Below, piece by piece: positions 41,887 through 52,269 of a DNA stretch of 64,000 nucleotides; positions within the stretch are counted from its first letter, which is position 1, and every line of letters begins with the position of its first letter. Source of the stretch: Symploca sp. SIO1C2 (GTDB taxonomy: Bacteria; Cyanobacteriota; Cyanobacteriia; Cyanobacteriales; Coleofasciculaceae); contig JAAHFP010000025.1 in assembly GCA_010672925.1 (NCBI GenBank), positions 33,329-97,328 on the forward strand, given 5' to 3'. Below the pieces are notes generated by a model that was not told the DNA's origin, did no database searches, and worked only from the letters and a program-made list of their open reading frames with translations. The position numbers and the translations under genes are program-made.

Positions 41887-44277
41887 TTAGAATCGTTCTC
41901 CAATACCAAAGTGGAACTGATTATCACCTTCGTCATTCCAACCAAAGTCTATGCGAATTGGACCGAGGGGTGACTGAATACGAGCACCTACACCGTAACC
42001 AATACCTTCACCGGGTAAACCTCTGACTACGCTGGGGTCACCAGGTACTTCATCATCCGTACCTAAAGTAGTTCCAGCATCAACAAACAGAACCGCTCCC
42101 AAAAAATTGAAAATTGGGAAGCGATATTCAACAGTTCCCTGGATATAAGTGCGTCCGGAACCTACTTCTCCTGACTCATAACCTCTGATAGATTCACTAC
42201 CACCAAGAGAAAATGCTTCATAGGGAGGCAAGTCTCCTAAAATGGTTCCTCCTTGAATGTTCAAGGCAATAGTTTGACTTTTATTACCTTCCTCTTCTTG
42301 AACAAAGTTGGTTAATTCAACGGGGATGTAATAGTTGTAGTTAGCCCTAATACGATTCATAAGGATGCTACCACCCCCTACTGGCACAGACTGCTCCGTA
42401 CTTAGTCGCAGTAGAGAACCTTGAGTAGGTCGCAAAAGGTTATTGCGGCGGTCTCTGACTGCACCCAACTGGAGGGTAATTAGGTCATCTGTTCCATCAT
42501 CACTAAAGCTCAGCTGTTCCCCAGTCGTTGATCTTGGGGTAATGTCCCCATCACCATTTCTAATCGCAATAGTTTGGAACTGAGTTCCCAAAGATAAGCG
42601 CCAGTCTGGTCGAACATAGGGATTATCAGCTATGGGACGACTAAATCTAATACCACCGCCGGTGCGCACGATACGGGGGCGATCCGTATTGACACCGTCA
42701 TCTTCAAATACTCGAATATCATTATCATCGTTAACACCATAAACTAGTGAAATCGACCTGCGTCGGAAGATATTTGCAGTATAAGAGGTACGGTAAGGAT
42801 CTCCAGCAATCCAGGGGTCGGTAAAACTCAAATCGAATAGGAGAGCCCGGGTTCCTAGCTGAAACTCTGCCCCTAAAATTTGATTATTACCTCCTAGGTT
42901 TTGTTGTTGATAGCTAGCTGAACCAAAAAATCCATTAGCCGAACTAAAACCTCCCCCAGCGGCAAAGGAACCACTCTTCTTTTCAATTACATCTACTACC
43001 ATAAGCACTTTGCTTGGGTCATCACCAGGAGCAAAAGAAAGGCGCACATCATCAAAAATTCCTAGACCGAAGACTCTCTGCAAATCTCTTTGTACCGTAG
43101 CCCGATTAAAGACATCCCCCGGCTTTAACTGGATCTCCCGTGTAATGATGAAGGGACGAGTACGCCCTCCAATCGGTTCTTCTTTATCACTCTGGGGGGG
43201 CAATTCGTTGCCTTCTTCATCAACTACTGGCTCTCCCTCTTCATCCAGATAACGCACTAAAATGTCTTGGATGACCCCTTCTGCCACAATCAATTTGACT
43301 GTGCCATCATCGTTAATTTGTACTTGCTCAGCATTAACTACTTGAGCTAAGTCATAACCTTGCTCTTTATACCACTCATTTAATTCAATAATTCCTTGTT
43401 GGAGGTCTCGAAGATTGATGATTTTGCCATACTGCTCAGTAAAGATCTCGTCTACCACTTCCTGAGGTAATATACGTTCACCCTCTGTAGGCAAAGTATC
43501 AACTGCAACCTCCCGCAATACTGGGTTAGGAGTGACCAGAAAGGTGATACGGACACCCAAAGGAGTATCAATGGGCTCAACATCAACGTTGGAAAAGAAG
43601 CCTGTAGCAAAGACGGCGTTTACATCTTCTTGCAATTGAGAGCGGGTTGTTGGGCGTCCAGGTTGGGTTTCAATCACCCTATAGATTTCACTTTCTAGTT
43701 CCGGCGGCGCTCCATTAACTAAGACTTCCGCTACTAACACTCGTGGCTCAGCTGCTTCAGGAGGGGTCTGGGTTGGGGTAATGGGGGGCGGTACTGGTGT
43801 AGTGGGTTCTGAAGGCTCAGACGGTTGGTTTTCCCCATCTGAGAGGCTCTCCTCCTCCTCAAGTTCACTTTCCCCATTTGGGGTCTCTTGTGCCAGCACT
43901 GGGCTTTCATCTGGTTGGACAATGATCTGCTCTGGTATCAAGTCCGACTCCCACGAACTTTCGTTGACAACGTAGGATGAAAACTTTGGTGTATTTGCAT
44001 CCCCGTGTTCCTGCGTCCCCGCGTCTATTTGAAGATTAGATTCCGGAGCTTCTGGAACTTGGACTGAAAATTGGGGACTAGGAGCAGTAGCTGTTACACC
44101 TGCAGGGGATGGGAGGCTGGGGAAGATTTTTTCCCATCCCAGTTCATCAATCGATAGTTTCCCATTGGCCTCTGGGGTCTCAGTGGTAAACTCGGTAGTT
44201 TGTCCACTGCTAGGCTTAGATAGACTAACACTGGCTACAGCGGCGATTGTAGCCGCTAACAAAGGAGATAAGCGCAT
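41887..44277 (-). CDS. bamA: Outer-membrane assembly protein BamA/Omp85
   Basis: 796 aa. A signal peptide (SPLLAATIAAVASVSLSKPSSGQ) precedes a long low-complexity region (about 30-175: Pro, Glu, Ser rich). Three POTRA domains follow (about 185-425; VAEVLVNGAPPELESEIYRVI, REVAVDTLPTEGERILP, IQDILVRYLDE), then the 16-strand barrel (about 430-796) with GSESIRGYESGE, VDAGTTLG and IRIDFGW, ending in phenylalanine (FGIGERF) as barrel proteins do. It inserts barrel proteins into the outer membrane. A short GCGTCCCC-type repeat (about 44002-44032) lies in the linker. Confidence 0.95.
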   Translation of the reverse strand: MRLSPLLAATIAAVASVSLSKPSSGQTTEFTTETPEANGKLSIDELGWEKIFPSLPSPAGVTATAPSPQFSVQVPEAPESNLQIDAGTQEHGDANTPKFSSYVVNESSWESDLIPEQIIVQPDESPVLAQETPNGESELEEEESLSDGENQPSEPSEPTTPVPPPITPTQTPPEAAEPRVLVAEVLVNGAPPELESEIYRVIETQPGRPTTRSQLQEDVNAVFATGFFSNVDVEPIDTPLGVRITFLVTPNPVLREVAVDTLPTEGERILPQEVVDEIFTEQYGKIINLRDLQQGIIELNEWYKEQGYDLAQVVNAEQVQINDDGTVKLIVAEGVIQDILVRYLDEEGEPVVDEEGNELPPQSDKEEPIGGRTRPFIITREIQLKPGDVFNRATVQRDLQRVFGLGIFDDVRLSFAPGDDPSKVLMVVDVIEKKSGSFAAGGGFSSANGFFGSASYQQQNLGGNNQILGAEFQLGTRALLFDLSFTDPWIAGDPYRTSYTANIFRRRSISLVYGVNDDNDIRVFEDDGVNTDRPRIVRTGGGIRFSRPIADNPYVRPDWRLSLGTQFQTIAIRNGDGDITPRSTTGEQLSFSDDGTDDLITLQLGAVRDRRNNLLRPTQGSLLRLSTEQSVPVGGGSILMNRIRANYNYYIPVELTNFVQEEEGNKSQTIALNIQGGTILGDLPPYEAFSLGGSESIRGYESGEVGSGRTYIQGTVEYRFPIFNFLGAVLFVDAGTTLGTDDEVPGDPSVVRGLPGEGIGYGVGARIQSPLGPIRIDFGWNDEGDNQFHFGIGERF

Positions 44278-44451
44278 TGTTTTGAGCTCTGTTTAAACTT
44301 CCACACACCATAAATTGATTGCCACAAGAACAATCAGCTTTTTGTCTCGTTGTTTATTGTCTACTGTATGTTCATGGTTTTAGCCGTTTTTTATTGTAAG
44401 TAGGGAATGGGGAATAGGGAATAGGCATTAGTAGCAAAAATGTTTTTGTCA

Positions 44452-44522
44452 AGGGAGCTGGGGGAGCTGGGGGAGCTGAGGGAGCTGAGGGAGCTGAGGG
44501 AGCTGAGGGAGCTGGGGAAGTA
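44452..44522. repeat. Tandem 10-bp array GGAGCTG(A/G)GG
   Basis: About seven units of GGAGCTGAGG/GGAGCTGGGG. Related arrays at 45859-45906 and, inverted, at 55691-55730. Confidence 0.9.
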
Positions 44523-44604
44523 AGACAAGTCAAACATTATTGGTTTTCCTTGCACCTAACACCTAACACCTACCACCTAACACCTACCACCTACCACCTA
44601 CCAC

Positions 44605-45333
44605 CTACCACCTAATTGACATAATTCGCTCTAGAACTTGCTGATAAGCAGCTTCGACATTTCCCAAATCACGACGAAACCGGTCTTTATCCATGACTCG
44701 TCGGTTTGGGTCTGTTTCACTTTGGTTCCAAAGACGACAGCTATCAGGGCTGATTTCATCCGCTAAGAGTAACTCTTGGTTGGAACTTACACCAAACTCT
44801 AGCTTAAAGTCCACTAGAGTAATACCGCATTGGTTAAAAGTAGCTATGAGAATCTGGTTAATTGTTAAGGCTTGCTCCTTTAACTGGTTGAGTTGCTCAG
44901 GGGTGGCTAGTTCTAGAATTAATAAGCGATCGCGCGTTAACAAAGGATCTCCCAACTCATCGTTCTTGAAGTAAAATTCTACTAGTGGTGTAGGCAGAAT
45001 CTTGCCTACGGGTAATCCAGTTTGTTGACAGAGGCTACCGGCAGCAATGTTCCTGACTACTACCTCTACTGGCAAAATTTTTACTTTCTTGACCAGCATT
45101 TGGTTCAGAGCAGGTCTTTCCAGAAAATGGGTGGGAATACCTTGAGCTTCTAGCAACTGGAACAATTGGGTCGCGATCACACAGTTAATCTCCCCCTTCC
45201 CAGTAATCTGACCTCGCTTTTGAGCATTGAAGGCAGTAGCATCATCTTTGAAGTGGGTCAGCAGAATCTCTGGATCATCTGTAGTGTAAAGAATTTTTGC
45301 TTTTCCTTCATAAAGTTTTTGCTGAACAGACAT
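44605..45333 (-). CDS. purC: Phosphoribosylaminoimidazole-succinocarboxamide synthase
   Basis: 242 aa from the ATG at 45333 (MSVQQKLYEGKAKILYTT), preceded by AGGGA; a longer frame to 45360 is possible. Family blocks include LTHFKDDATAFNAQKRGQI, GIPTHFLERP, VKILPVEVVVRNIAAGSL, LVEFYFKNDELGDPLL, ADEISPDSCRLW and the MDKDRFRRDLG end. ATP-dependent condensation of CAIR with aspartate in purine synthesis. Located upstream of bamA on the same strand, with a 330-bp repeat-rich gap. Confidence 0.97.
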   Translation of the reverse strand: MSVQQKLYEGKAKILYTTDDPEILLTHFKDDATAFNAQKRGQITGKGEINCVIATQLFQLLEAQGIPTHFLERPALNQMLVKKVKILPVEVVVRNIAAGSLCQQTGLPVGKILPTPLVEFYFKNDELGDPLLTRDRLLILELATPEQLNQLKEQALTINQILIATFNQCGITLVDFKLEFGVSSNQELLLADEISPDSCRLWNQSETDPNRRVMDKDRFRRDLGNVEAAYQQVLERIMSIRW

Positions 45334-45601
45334 AAAATTTTCCCTAATTGCTTCAGTCATACACAGTACCTAGTGTTTGAAATTTTAGTATTGGCGTTAT
45401 ATTAGAATTTGTAGTGATAAATCAATAATCATAGATTCTATCCTGCCTCAAAGCAAGCAGGTGCAATAATCTCGCATTGTGTCAATAGCCTGGGTATTTG
45501 TAAGTCAGACTCCCATGAGCGGAAGATAACAACGAATTGATGAAAGTCTTTCTCTTCTAACCCCTGACTCCTGAATCCTATTTTTAGATTAGAAAATAAT
45601 A

Positions 45602-45868
45602 ATGGCAGATAAGTCTAATTTTTTATATCCCCGAAGTCCCTATCACGGTGATTTCACTCCAGAGAACCTGGTTTTTAACGCCAATCTGCAAGAATTTGCT
45701 CAACAGGTGAACTATATCTGCAATCTTGAGACTGCTGGCAAGCTCCAGCCGGAAGAAGCATATCAGCGAATTAAAGCTCTCTGGAAGCATTTGAAGCGCT
45801 CTAAAAAGGAACTCGCAATTGGTGAGAATAATTCCCAAAGCGATGAAAGCGAAGATTCAGGGAGCTGA
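45602..45868 (+). CDS. Small conserved cyanobacterial protein (DUF7219-like)
   Basis: 88 aa. The sequence NFLYPRSPYHGDFTPENLVFN is a conserved start in small cyanobacterial proteins of the DUF7219 type, as I recall; then two helices (LQEFAQQVNYICNLET, PEEAYQRIKALWKHLKRSKKEL). Role unknown. The last codons GS and the TGA stop are part of the GGAGCTGAGG repeat array. Confidence 0.7.
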   Translation: MADKSNFLYPRSPYHGDFTPENLVFNANLQEFAQQVNYICNLETAGKLQPEEAYQRIKALWKHLKRSKKELAIGENNSQSDESEDSGS

Positions 45869-45954
45869 GGAAGCTGAGGAAGCTGGGGAAGCTGAGGGAG
45901 TTGGAGGAGAGATCAATCCCCAATTGCAAACAACAAACGACAAATAACAATTTT

Positions 45955-48615
45955 TCACTTTCTCAGCATTGTGTGAACACCATCCCAGAAATCTGGTGGT
46001 GGATTGTCAAGGTAGTTCTTTGCCCTTTGGAGATGAGTAAGCACAGCTTGATCTGTGGGTTTTAATTGATGAGCCTGCTCAAAGTAGGTGAGTGCTTTTT
46101 GGAAGTCTCTGTTGATATAGTTATGACGTCCTGCTTCGTAGAAAGATAAAAACCTTTTCATGGTATCGTTGAGGCAAGTATCAGCAGTATCAATCAATTC
46201 GTAAATACTTACTGCCTGACTTTTACCCTTAACCCGAATCTTGTCCAACTCCCGCACACAGATGCGATCACGGCACAGGTTATAGGTATACTCACTCAAG
46301 ATAATGTCGCAACCATACTCTTTGGTGACCCCTTCAAGACGAGCGCTCAGATTAACCCCATCTCCAATCACCGTGTAATCCATCCGTTTGTGGGAACCAA
46401 TATTGCCCGAAACAACTTCTCCGGAACTAATACCAATACCAATGTGGATTAGGGGTTGGTTATTCATAATCCGGGATTCATTAAATGCTGCCAAGCGCCA
46501 GCGCATATCCAAAGCTGACTTAACTGCCAACCATGCGTGATTCTCTTTCAAGGGTAATGGCGCCCCAAATACTGCCATGAGAGCATCTCCAATAAACTTG
46601 TCTAAAGTGCCTTCATGGTTAAAAACTGCTTCTACCATAGTTTCAAAATACTTGTTCAGCAGGGATACGACTTCTGCTGCTCCCAGATTTTCCGTTAGGG
46701 TTGTGTAACCCCGGATATCGGAAAACAAAATTGTTACTTCTTCTTTTCTTCCCTGCATTAGGGTATCTTCCCCCAATGCCAAGACTTGCTCAGCAACTCC
46801 AGGAGTTAGGTAGCGATACATTGTCGTCTTGAGCCGCTTTTCTTGGCTAATATCTTCTAAGACAACTAGACCACCTCGTACAGTTCCCTCAGGATTAGTT
46901 AGAGGATTGACAGTTAAATTCGTACTGCGCTCAATTTTCTTAACTTGCTCCTGAGATAAGTCTGTTGACGCATTGGAGTCCCAAGGTGTCTCATTCCAAG
47001 GGATATAAACTTCTGGATCATCCGGCTTCGGGATTGCCAAGATATAAAAACTATCCTCATGTTGCGAGTGAGGGGAAAAATTTGCCGGGTGAGGAGATGA
47101 AGAATGGGAATTTTCCCAATTAAACTTGGAATGACTATTAAACAGACCAACTATCAGGCTTTGCTCCGGTAGATAATGTTTAGCACCAGTAGTCAAACTG
47201 TCTCTTAAACGAGACTGGAGGTGCTCAATCGGTACAACATCCCAGACATAGCGATTCGTCAGTTTGTACTCCCACAACTCTCGATTTTTACTATCGATTT
47301 GCTTGACAGGACAACCTAATAATGATATTGCAGCATCATTGATTGTAACAATTCTACCCTGCATATCCGTTGAGATTACCGCATCAGAGAGGCTTTGGAG
47401 AATATCTTTCTGATATTGCTTTTCAACCAAGACACTTTCAAAGAGCTTGGCATTTTCTAAAGCCATCCCTGCCTGAATATTGAAAGCCTTCATAAACTCT
47501 TCATCAGAGCTAGTAAAACTTCCCTTTTCCTTATTAATCAGTTGAGTGACACCAATTAATTCTCCCCCAGAGTTAAATACCGGCATACAGAGGATGTTAC
47601 GAGTCTTATAACCGGTTTGTTTGTCAGCATTTGGGTCAAAGCGAGGGTCTTGATAAGCATCGGGGATATTGAGGGGTTTACCCGTAGAAGCGACATAGCC
47701 AGCAATACCACGATTGGCAGGAATGCGAATTGGGATCACTTCTGTACCTTCCTTGTTGAGGACTTGAGTCCAGAGTTCTCCAGTTTCTTTGCTCAGCATA
47801 AACAAAGTACTACGGTCTGCCTTCATTAACTTGCGAGCCTGGTCCATTACTGACTGTAATGTAGCTTCTAAATCTAAGCTTTGGACCAAAGACTGAGTTG
47901 CCTTGAGCAAAGCAGCAGCTCCTCGTTGGTTGCGAGCTGCCATGTACAAAGATTGGCAGGTTTCGAGGATAATGCCAATCGAAGCAGCAAAGTCACGGAA
48001 CCGCTGTTCATCTTCGCTATCAAATGCTACACCTCCAGCTTTGTTCAACAACTGAGCTACTGCCACAACTTGATTAGTGCGGCTAAAAATTGGCATACAG
48101 AGGAGGGTTTTCGTTTTATAACCAGGACGCTCATCAACCTCTTTGTTGAATAAGGGGTGGCTGTAGGCATCTGGGAGATTGAGTTCATCGCCGGTTTTAG
48201 CAACATGACCAGCTAAACCAACATTGAGGGGAATCCGAATCTCTATCCCTTTGTTGCCCTCAGTTCCTGGTTCTACTTTATAATTTGATTCTGTTTGAAA
48301 ACGGGGAATTTTTGCCCAGAGCTGATCTTTTTCCGCATCTACCAAAAAGATGGTAGTACGGTCAGCTTGCAAAATTTGACCGACTTTGAGGGTAAAGGCA
48401 TCCATCACCTGCTCTAACATGGTTTCGAGAGCTTCATTGTTGATCATCTCGATCGCCCGCAGAAATTGTTGAAATTCAGCGGTGATGAAGTCCAACAAGC
48501 AAATGAATTCCGGAACGGATAGCTCTTTGACTCGGTTAGTCAAGATACTTGTCCGATTGAGTGTAGTTAACTGAGTCAACGTAGCCAGAATGCTACCAGT
48601 GTTGGAAAGTGGCAT
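45955..48615 (-). CDS. GAF-GAF-PAS adenylate cyclase
   Basis: 886 aa. Two GAF domains (about 55-220 and 235-395; each with FxxFAASIGI/FMKAFNIQAG helices and NKAGG/NKEKG strands), a PAS domain (about 400-575) and a class III cyclase domain (about 620-805). The cyclase has metal-binding FSDIRGYT and DKFIGDALMAVFGAP, in which the lysine is the adenine-selecting residue, and VIGDGVNLSARLE with the transition-state asparagine. A short TPR-like tail follows (FQKALTYFEQAHQLKPTDQ). No membrane segments. This is the CyaB1/CyaB2-like layout of filamentous cyanobacteria, in which the GAF domains bind cAMP; ligand here is not proved. Makes cAMP. Monocistronic. Confidence 0.94.
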   Translation of the reverse strand: MPLSNTGSILATLTQLTTLNRTSILTNRVKELSVPEFICLLDFITAEFQQFLRAIEMINNEALETMLEQVMDAFTLKVGQILQADRTTIFLVDAEKDQLWAKIPRFQTESNYKVEPGTEGNKGIEIRIPLNVGLAGHVAKTGDELNLPDAYSHPLFNKEVDERPGYKTKTLLCMPIFSRTNQVVAVAQLLNKAGGVAFDSEDEQRFRDFAASIGIILETCQSLYMAARNQRGAAALLKATQSLVQSLDLEATLQSVMDQARKLMKADRSTLFMLSKETGELWTQVLNKEGTEVIPIRIPANRGIAGYVASTGKPLNIPDAYQDPRFDPNADKQTGYKTRNILCMPVFNSGGELIGVTQLINKEKGSFTSSDEEFMKAFNIQAGMALENAKLFESVLVEKQYQKDILQSLSDAVISTDMQGRIVTINDAAISLLGCPVKQIDSKNRELWEYKLTNRYVWDVVPIEHLQSRLRDSLTTGAKHYLPEQSLIVGLFNSHSKFNWENSHSSSPHPANFSPHSQHEDSFYILAIPKPDDPEVYIPWNETPWDSNASTDLSQEQVKKIERSTNLTVNPLTNPEGTVRGGLVVLEDISQEKRLKTTMYRYLTPGVAEQVLALGEDTLMQGRKEEVTILFSDIRGYTTLTENLGAAEVVSLLNKYFETMVEAVFNHEGTLDKFIGDALMAVFGAPLPLKENHAWLAVKSALDMRWRLAAFNESRIMNNQPLIHIGIGISSGEVVSGNIGSHKRMDYTVIGDGVNLSARLEGVTKEYGCDIILSEYTYNLCRDRICVRELDKIRVKGKSQAVSIYELIDTADTCLNDTMKRFLSFYEAGRHNYINRDFQKALTYFEQAHQLKPTDQAVLTHLQRAKNYLDNPPPDFWDGVHTMLRK

Positions 48616-49001
48616 AGTGATGACAGTTCAACAGCTGTTGTGTATCCGACGTATAGATGAACGAACGTAAGAGCACGTCAACCCGATAGATAATTACTGC
48701 CAAAGAGAAAGATCTATAAAGATTGAAATCCCAAGATAAAGAAATCAAGGCGACGCACCCAACCCAGAAACTAATACCAAGTTGCTTCTCAAACGTAGTA
48801 GATAGGAATGGTAAGGGATACAAGGAAGACAGGGAAGATAAATTACTATCTATGAACGCAACTTCGTATCAAGCTCACGATTGCCATACTCTTCCCCAGT
48901 ATAAAGTTAGTATCTTGTTGCTGCATCCTATTGCTCTTTTTCCATCTGGTAAATCACCAAGTATTAAGAATTACCTTTTCTTTGCCTAACAATCCCCATG
49001 A
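48616..49001. other. Intergenic region upstream of the cyclase gene
   Basis: About 385 bp. No gene or RNA recognised. A possible promoter of the cyclase lies here. It ends at a palindrome at 49002-49029. Confidence 0.4.
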
Positions 49002-49029
49002 GTAGGGGCGATTCATGAATCGCCCCTAC
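49002..49029. repeat. Perfect 28-bp palindrome
   Basis: GTAGGGGCGATTCATGAATC and its continuation CGCCCCTAC form a perfect inverted repeat with the centre at CATG. It is a cyanobacterial dispersed palindrome type; possible bidirectional hairpin. Confidence 0.85.
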
Positions 49030-49049
49030 CTGTGATCGCGAAATTTCAT

Positions 49050-49080
49050 AAGCCCGAGTTCTTGAAGAAGTCGGGCTTTT
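49050..49080 (-). terminator. Probable terminator downstream of the Nudix gene
   Basis: AAGCCCGA / TCGGGCTT, an 8-bp stem with a 13-nt loop. T-rich sequence follows the stem on the plus strand (TTTTCG) and TTATGAAATTT follows on the minus strand. It lies about 100 bp past the stop of the Nudix gene. Confidence 0.55.
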
Positions 49081-49176
49081 CGCTTCAGTAAATGGTGCTT
49101 TGAGCAAAATCCTTCTTCCCCATCTCAATCGGATTGGGGGCACGTCGGTGCGCCCCTACAGGTTTGCGGCGGAGTG

Positions 49177-49626
49177 TTACAGCAAGTGAGGACGTATTCC
49201 GTAATACCGATAACGCCAGTAATCCCGCAGAATCTTTTCATGATCAAAGCAGAGCTTAGCTGGAAGATCCCAAGGGTGAAAAATTCCCAGATTTTTGGCA
49301 TCATCAGCTGCCTGAGGTTCTCCTGTTGCTGTTGCCAAAAACACTACACTGATGGTGTGTTGCCGTGGATCGCGTTTGGGGTCTGAATACGTCTGAAACT
49401 GTTCTATTAAATCAACTGACAAGCTAATTTCCTCTTGCGCCTCCCGCACAGCTGCCGTTTCTACTGACTCACCGTAATCCACAAAACCACCAGGAATTGC
49501 CCAACCGAGGGGAGGATTTTGACGTTCAATCAAAACAATTGGTCGATGAGGGCGGTCTACTAATTCAACAATGATATCAACGGTAGGAACAGGATTTCGG
49601 TACGTCACAAGCTCAAGTGTGGGCAA
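49177..49626 (-). CDS. Nudix hydrolase
   Basis: 149 aa. The Nudix box is present as [21 protein letters not shown] plus ISL, matching GX5EX7REUXEEXGU except that the final glycine is serine. It cleaves nucleoside diphosphates linked to another moiety. [17 protein letters not shown] precedes the box, typical of ADP-ribose/NUDT-type members. Substrate cannot be told. Confidence 0.93.
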   Translation of the reverse strand: MPTLELVTYRNPVPTVDIIVELVDRPHRPIVLIERQNPPLGWAIPGGFVDYGESVETAAVREAQEEISLSVDLIEQFQTYSDPKRDPRQHTISVVFLATATGEPQAADDAKNLGIFHPWDLPAKLCFDHEKILRDYWRYRYYGIRPHLL

Positions 49627-49751
49627 TAAACAGTTACAAATTATACATTATCAGGTTTAGCCTAGCTTCGTGGTAAGATCTTCTGCAATTGGTATTGTAA
49701 AGTTTTACAGCAAAAATAGTCGAGCATAAAAATTAGTACAGGAGCTAAATT

Positions 49752-50030
49752 ATGTCTGACCCTTTCTCTCCAGAAGTAAGCGATCGCATTTGCAAGCACA
49801 TGAATGAAGATCATGCGGAGGCTGTAGCTCTCTACGCTCAAAAGTTTGGTAAAGCTCCCGATACTGAGTCAGCCCAAATGCTCTCAATTGACCCTCAAGG
49901 GATGAATCTAATGACCAAAGTCAAGGGTTCATCCATACCACTGCGTATTGAATTTGATCATACTTTGAAAGATTCTGAAGATGCTCACCACACATTGATT
50001 GATATGGTTAAGCAGGCACGAGCAAATTAG
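49752..50030 (+). CDS. DUF2470 domain protein
   Basis: 92 aa, a stand-alone DUF2470 domain. ICKHMNEDHAEAVALYAQKFG is the family core, followed by MLSIDPQGMNLMT and the closing helix DAHHTLIDMVKQA. The domain resembles haem-oxygenase-like split-barrel C-terminal domains and may bind tetrapyrrole or haem; no activity is established. Confidence 0.92.
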   Translation: MSDPFSPEVSDRICKHMNEDHAEAVALYAQKFGKAPDTESAQMLSIDPQGMNLMTKVKGSSIPLRIEFDHTLKDSEDAHHTLIDMVKQARAN

Positions 50031-50200
50031 GTGTTAGGTGGTAGGTGGTAGGTAAGTGAAAAAAGATGAAGTGGTATTTTTATTCGACCCTTTCCCGCGT
50101 CTGGAGCGTAAGTTGACTTGTTTCCCCACTCCTTTTTTCCCTGAACTGGAGTTGGTTACTGGCTCTGTTGCCTGCGTTGTCAAACCCTCATTCTTAATTC

Positions 50201-50665
50201 TTAATTTCTTTTAACATTACCTGCTCTGACCCAACCTTCTTGGTCTGTATCCGGTAAACGAACTTTCTGCCATAGTTTATCATCACTATCTTTGAGGATA
50301 ATAATTTCTTGATTGTAGGCAATACCACCAATACGGTTGGCATTTCCCGAAGGCTCATCCCGGAGGCTCAAACCTTCTGGCCAGGTTACAGTAGCTTTAT
50401 AAGCACCTGGCTCTAGTTGCTTTTTGGGTGAGGCACTGGGAGTTGGTTTAGGTTGTTGGTTCGATGGAGAGGGAGACGGCTTAGGAGAACTGGCTGCTTT
50501 AGCAGTTGGGGATGCTTTGGGTTGCTCTTCGGGAAAGATTGGTTTTTCTGGAGCAGTTGACAATTTTGTAAAGAAGTAATAGCCAGCCGCCGCACCAGCA
50601 CTTATTAAAAGGAAGATGCCGAGGAAAAAGCCGATGATGAATTGAGTTACACCTGATAAACTCAT
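50201..50665 (-). CDS. Membrane-anchored SH3b-domain protein
   Basis: 154 aa. N-terminal membrane helix (FIIGFFLGIFLLISAGAAAGYYF), then a Pro/Ser/Lys-rich linker (about 40-85), then a bacterial SH3 domain (about 90-152; LSLRDEPSGNANRIGGIAYN and EIIILKDSDDKLWQKVRL). Such domains bind cell-wall peptides. The start lies within an ATTGGTT heptamer array's edge (50666-50706). Confidence 0.88.
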   Translation of the reverse strand: MSLSGVTQFIIGFFLGIFLLISAGAAAGYYFFTKLSTAPEKPIFPEEQPKASPTAKAASSPKPSPSPSNQQPKPTPSASPKKQLEPGAYKATVTWPEGLSLRDEPSGNANRIGGIAYNQEIIILKDSDDKLWQKVRLPDTDQEGWVRAGNVKRN

Positions 50666-50712
50666 AGTTATTGGTTATTGGTTATTGGTTATTGGTTATT
50701 GGTTATTTGTTG
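50666..50712. repeat. ATTGGTT heptamer array
   Basis: Five units of ATTGGTT immediately upstream of the SH3b gene start. Its translational initiation region is therefore built from repeats. Confidence 0.9.
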
Positions 50713-50727
50713 ACCAACAAACACCAA

Positions 50728-52242
50728 TTACCACGCTTGTCTTGGAATGCGACTAGCAAAACGCCCATCTCTAGAAGCTAGGCGAGCTTTACCCGCAGCT
50801 GCCCAATTTTGCAGGAATTGGATTTGCTCTTGCGCAGTCCGAGCTAGAGGAATAATCTGGCTGGCCGCTTCTAAGATATCATCCGTGGCAAAGTCTCGGT
50901 TTTGACTAAAGCCGATATGCATTGCTTCGATCAAGGTCTGCTCTATTTCTGCTCCAGAAAAGTCTGGGGTTTCATAAGCCAGACGTTCTAAATCATAACT
51001 CTTAAGGTTGTGAGGTCGCAGTCGAGATAAATGTAGCTCAAAAATGGCGTAACGTTCTTCCTGGCTTGGTAAGCCTACGAAGAAAATTTCATCAAATCGA
51101 CCTTTACGGAGCATTTCTGGGGGTAAAGCCTGAATGTTATTAGCTGTGGCGACGACAAATACTGGGGATTGCTTTTCCGCTAGCCAGTTGATGAAAGTAC
51201 CAAAAACACGACTAGTAGTCCCGGCATCTCCTTTAGAATCAATTCCAGAGAAGGCTTTATCAATTTCGTCAATCCAAAGAATGCAGGGAGCTAAAGCTTC
51301 TGCTAATTGAACCATTTGCCTGGTACGGGATTCAGATTCCCCTACCAAACCACCAAAGAGACGTCCTACATCCAAGCGCAATAGGGGGAGATGCCAGTGG
51401 TGGGCGATGGCTTTTGCTGTGAGAGATTTTCCTGTTCCCTGAATTCCCACCAGTAACAAACCTCGTGGATGAGGCAATCCGTATTGTCTGGCTCTTTCTG
51501 TAAAAGCGCCTCCCCGTCGCAGTAGCCAATCTTTCAAGTTATCTAAGCCGCCGATATCAGAAATTTTTTCTTGAGTTGGGTAAAACTCTAAGATTTGCGT
51601 TTGGCGAATCGATTGGCGCTTTTCTTCTAGAATTAATTCCACATCTTCTGGTTTAATTTCCCCATGGGAAGCAATCGCCCGGGCAAGAACTCGGCGAATC
51701 CTCTCTAAGGAAAGACCTTGAGCCGAGCGCACTAGCTCATCTAAGACTTTATCATTCAGAGATTGACCGGTGGCTCCTAACAAACGTATAGTCTCTGCTT
51801 TAATTTCTGAGGCTTTGGGTAAAGGAAATTCTAAAACTGTCAGTACTTCTGTTAACTCTGGGGGTATTGCTACTTGTGGTGTAACGATCGCAATATTTTT
51901 CGGTTGAGACTTGAGCTGTCGCGACAAGTTTCTAAGTTTACGGGAAATTGAAATATCTTCCAAAAATCGGTGAAAATCTCTTAAAATAAAGATTGCTGCA
52001 TTGCTTTGGGCTAGCTGCTCAACAAATTCCAGAGCTTGTAGAGGATTACGCCTGCCAAAACCTACATCGTTGAGATTTCCTTGGTAGCCGTCAACAAAAT
52101 CCCAGATATAGACAGCACGATTACCCAAATTTCGGGCTGATTGTGTGATCGCGACTTCTACTCTCTCCTCTTCCAATGTTGGAATATAAATTAAAGGATA
52201 GCGGGCTCGTAAAAGTAGCTCAAATTCATCGTTAAAACTCAT
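50728..52242 (-). CDS. ycf46: AAA ATPase of the Ycf46 type
   Basis: 504 aa. Walker A GIQGTGKS (about residues 265-272), Walker [15 protein letters not shown] (about 322-335), sensor/arginine region [31 protein letters not shown]. The N-terminal half (1-200) is the Ycf46-type domain ([20 protein letters not shown]). Ycf46 proteins are conserved in cyanobacteria and plastids and have been linked to CO2/inorganic-carbon responses. Downstream of the yceD gene, same strand. Confidence 0.94.
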   Translation of the reverse strand: MSFNDEFELLLRARYPLIYIPTLEEERVEVAITQSARNLGNRAVYIWDFVDGYQGNLNDVGFGRRNPLQALEFVEQLAQSNAAIFILRDFHRFLEDISISRKLRNLSRQLKSQPKNIAIVTPQVAIPPELTEVLTVLEFPLPKASEIKAETIRLLGATGQSLNDKVLDELVRSAQGLSLERIRRVLARAIASHGEIKPEDVELILEEKRQSIRQTQILEFYPTQEKISDIGGLDNLKDWLLRRGGAFTERARQYGLPHPRGLLLVGIQGTGKSLTAKAIAHHWHLPLLRLDVGRLFGGLVGESESRTRQMVQLAEALAPCILWIDEIDKAFSGIDSKGDAGTTSRVFGTFINWLAEKQSPVFVVATANNIQALPPEMLRKGRFDEIFFVGLPSQEERYAIFELHLSRLRPHNLKSYDLERLAYETPDFSGAEIEQTLIEAMHIGFSQNRDFATDDILEAASQIIPLARTAQEQIQFLQNWAAAGKARLASRDGRFASRIPRQAW

Positions 52243-52269
52243 AGTAACCTAATACCTAACACCTAACAC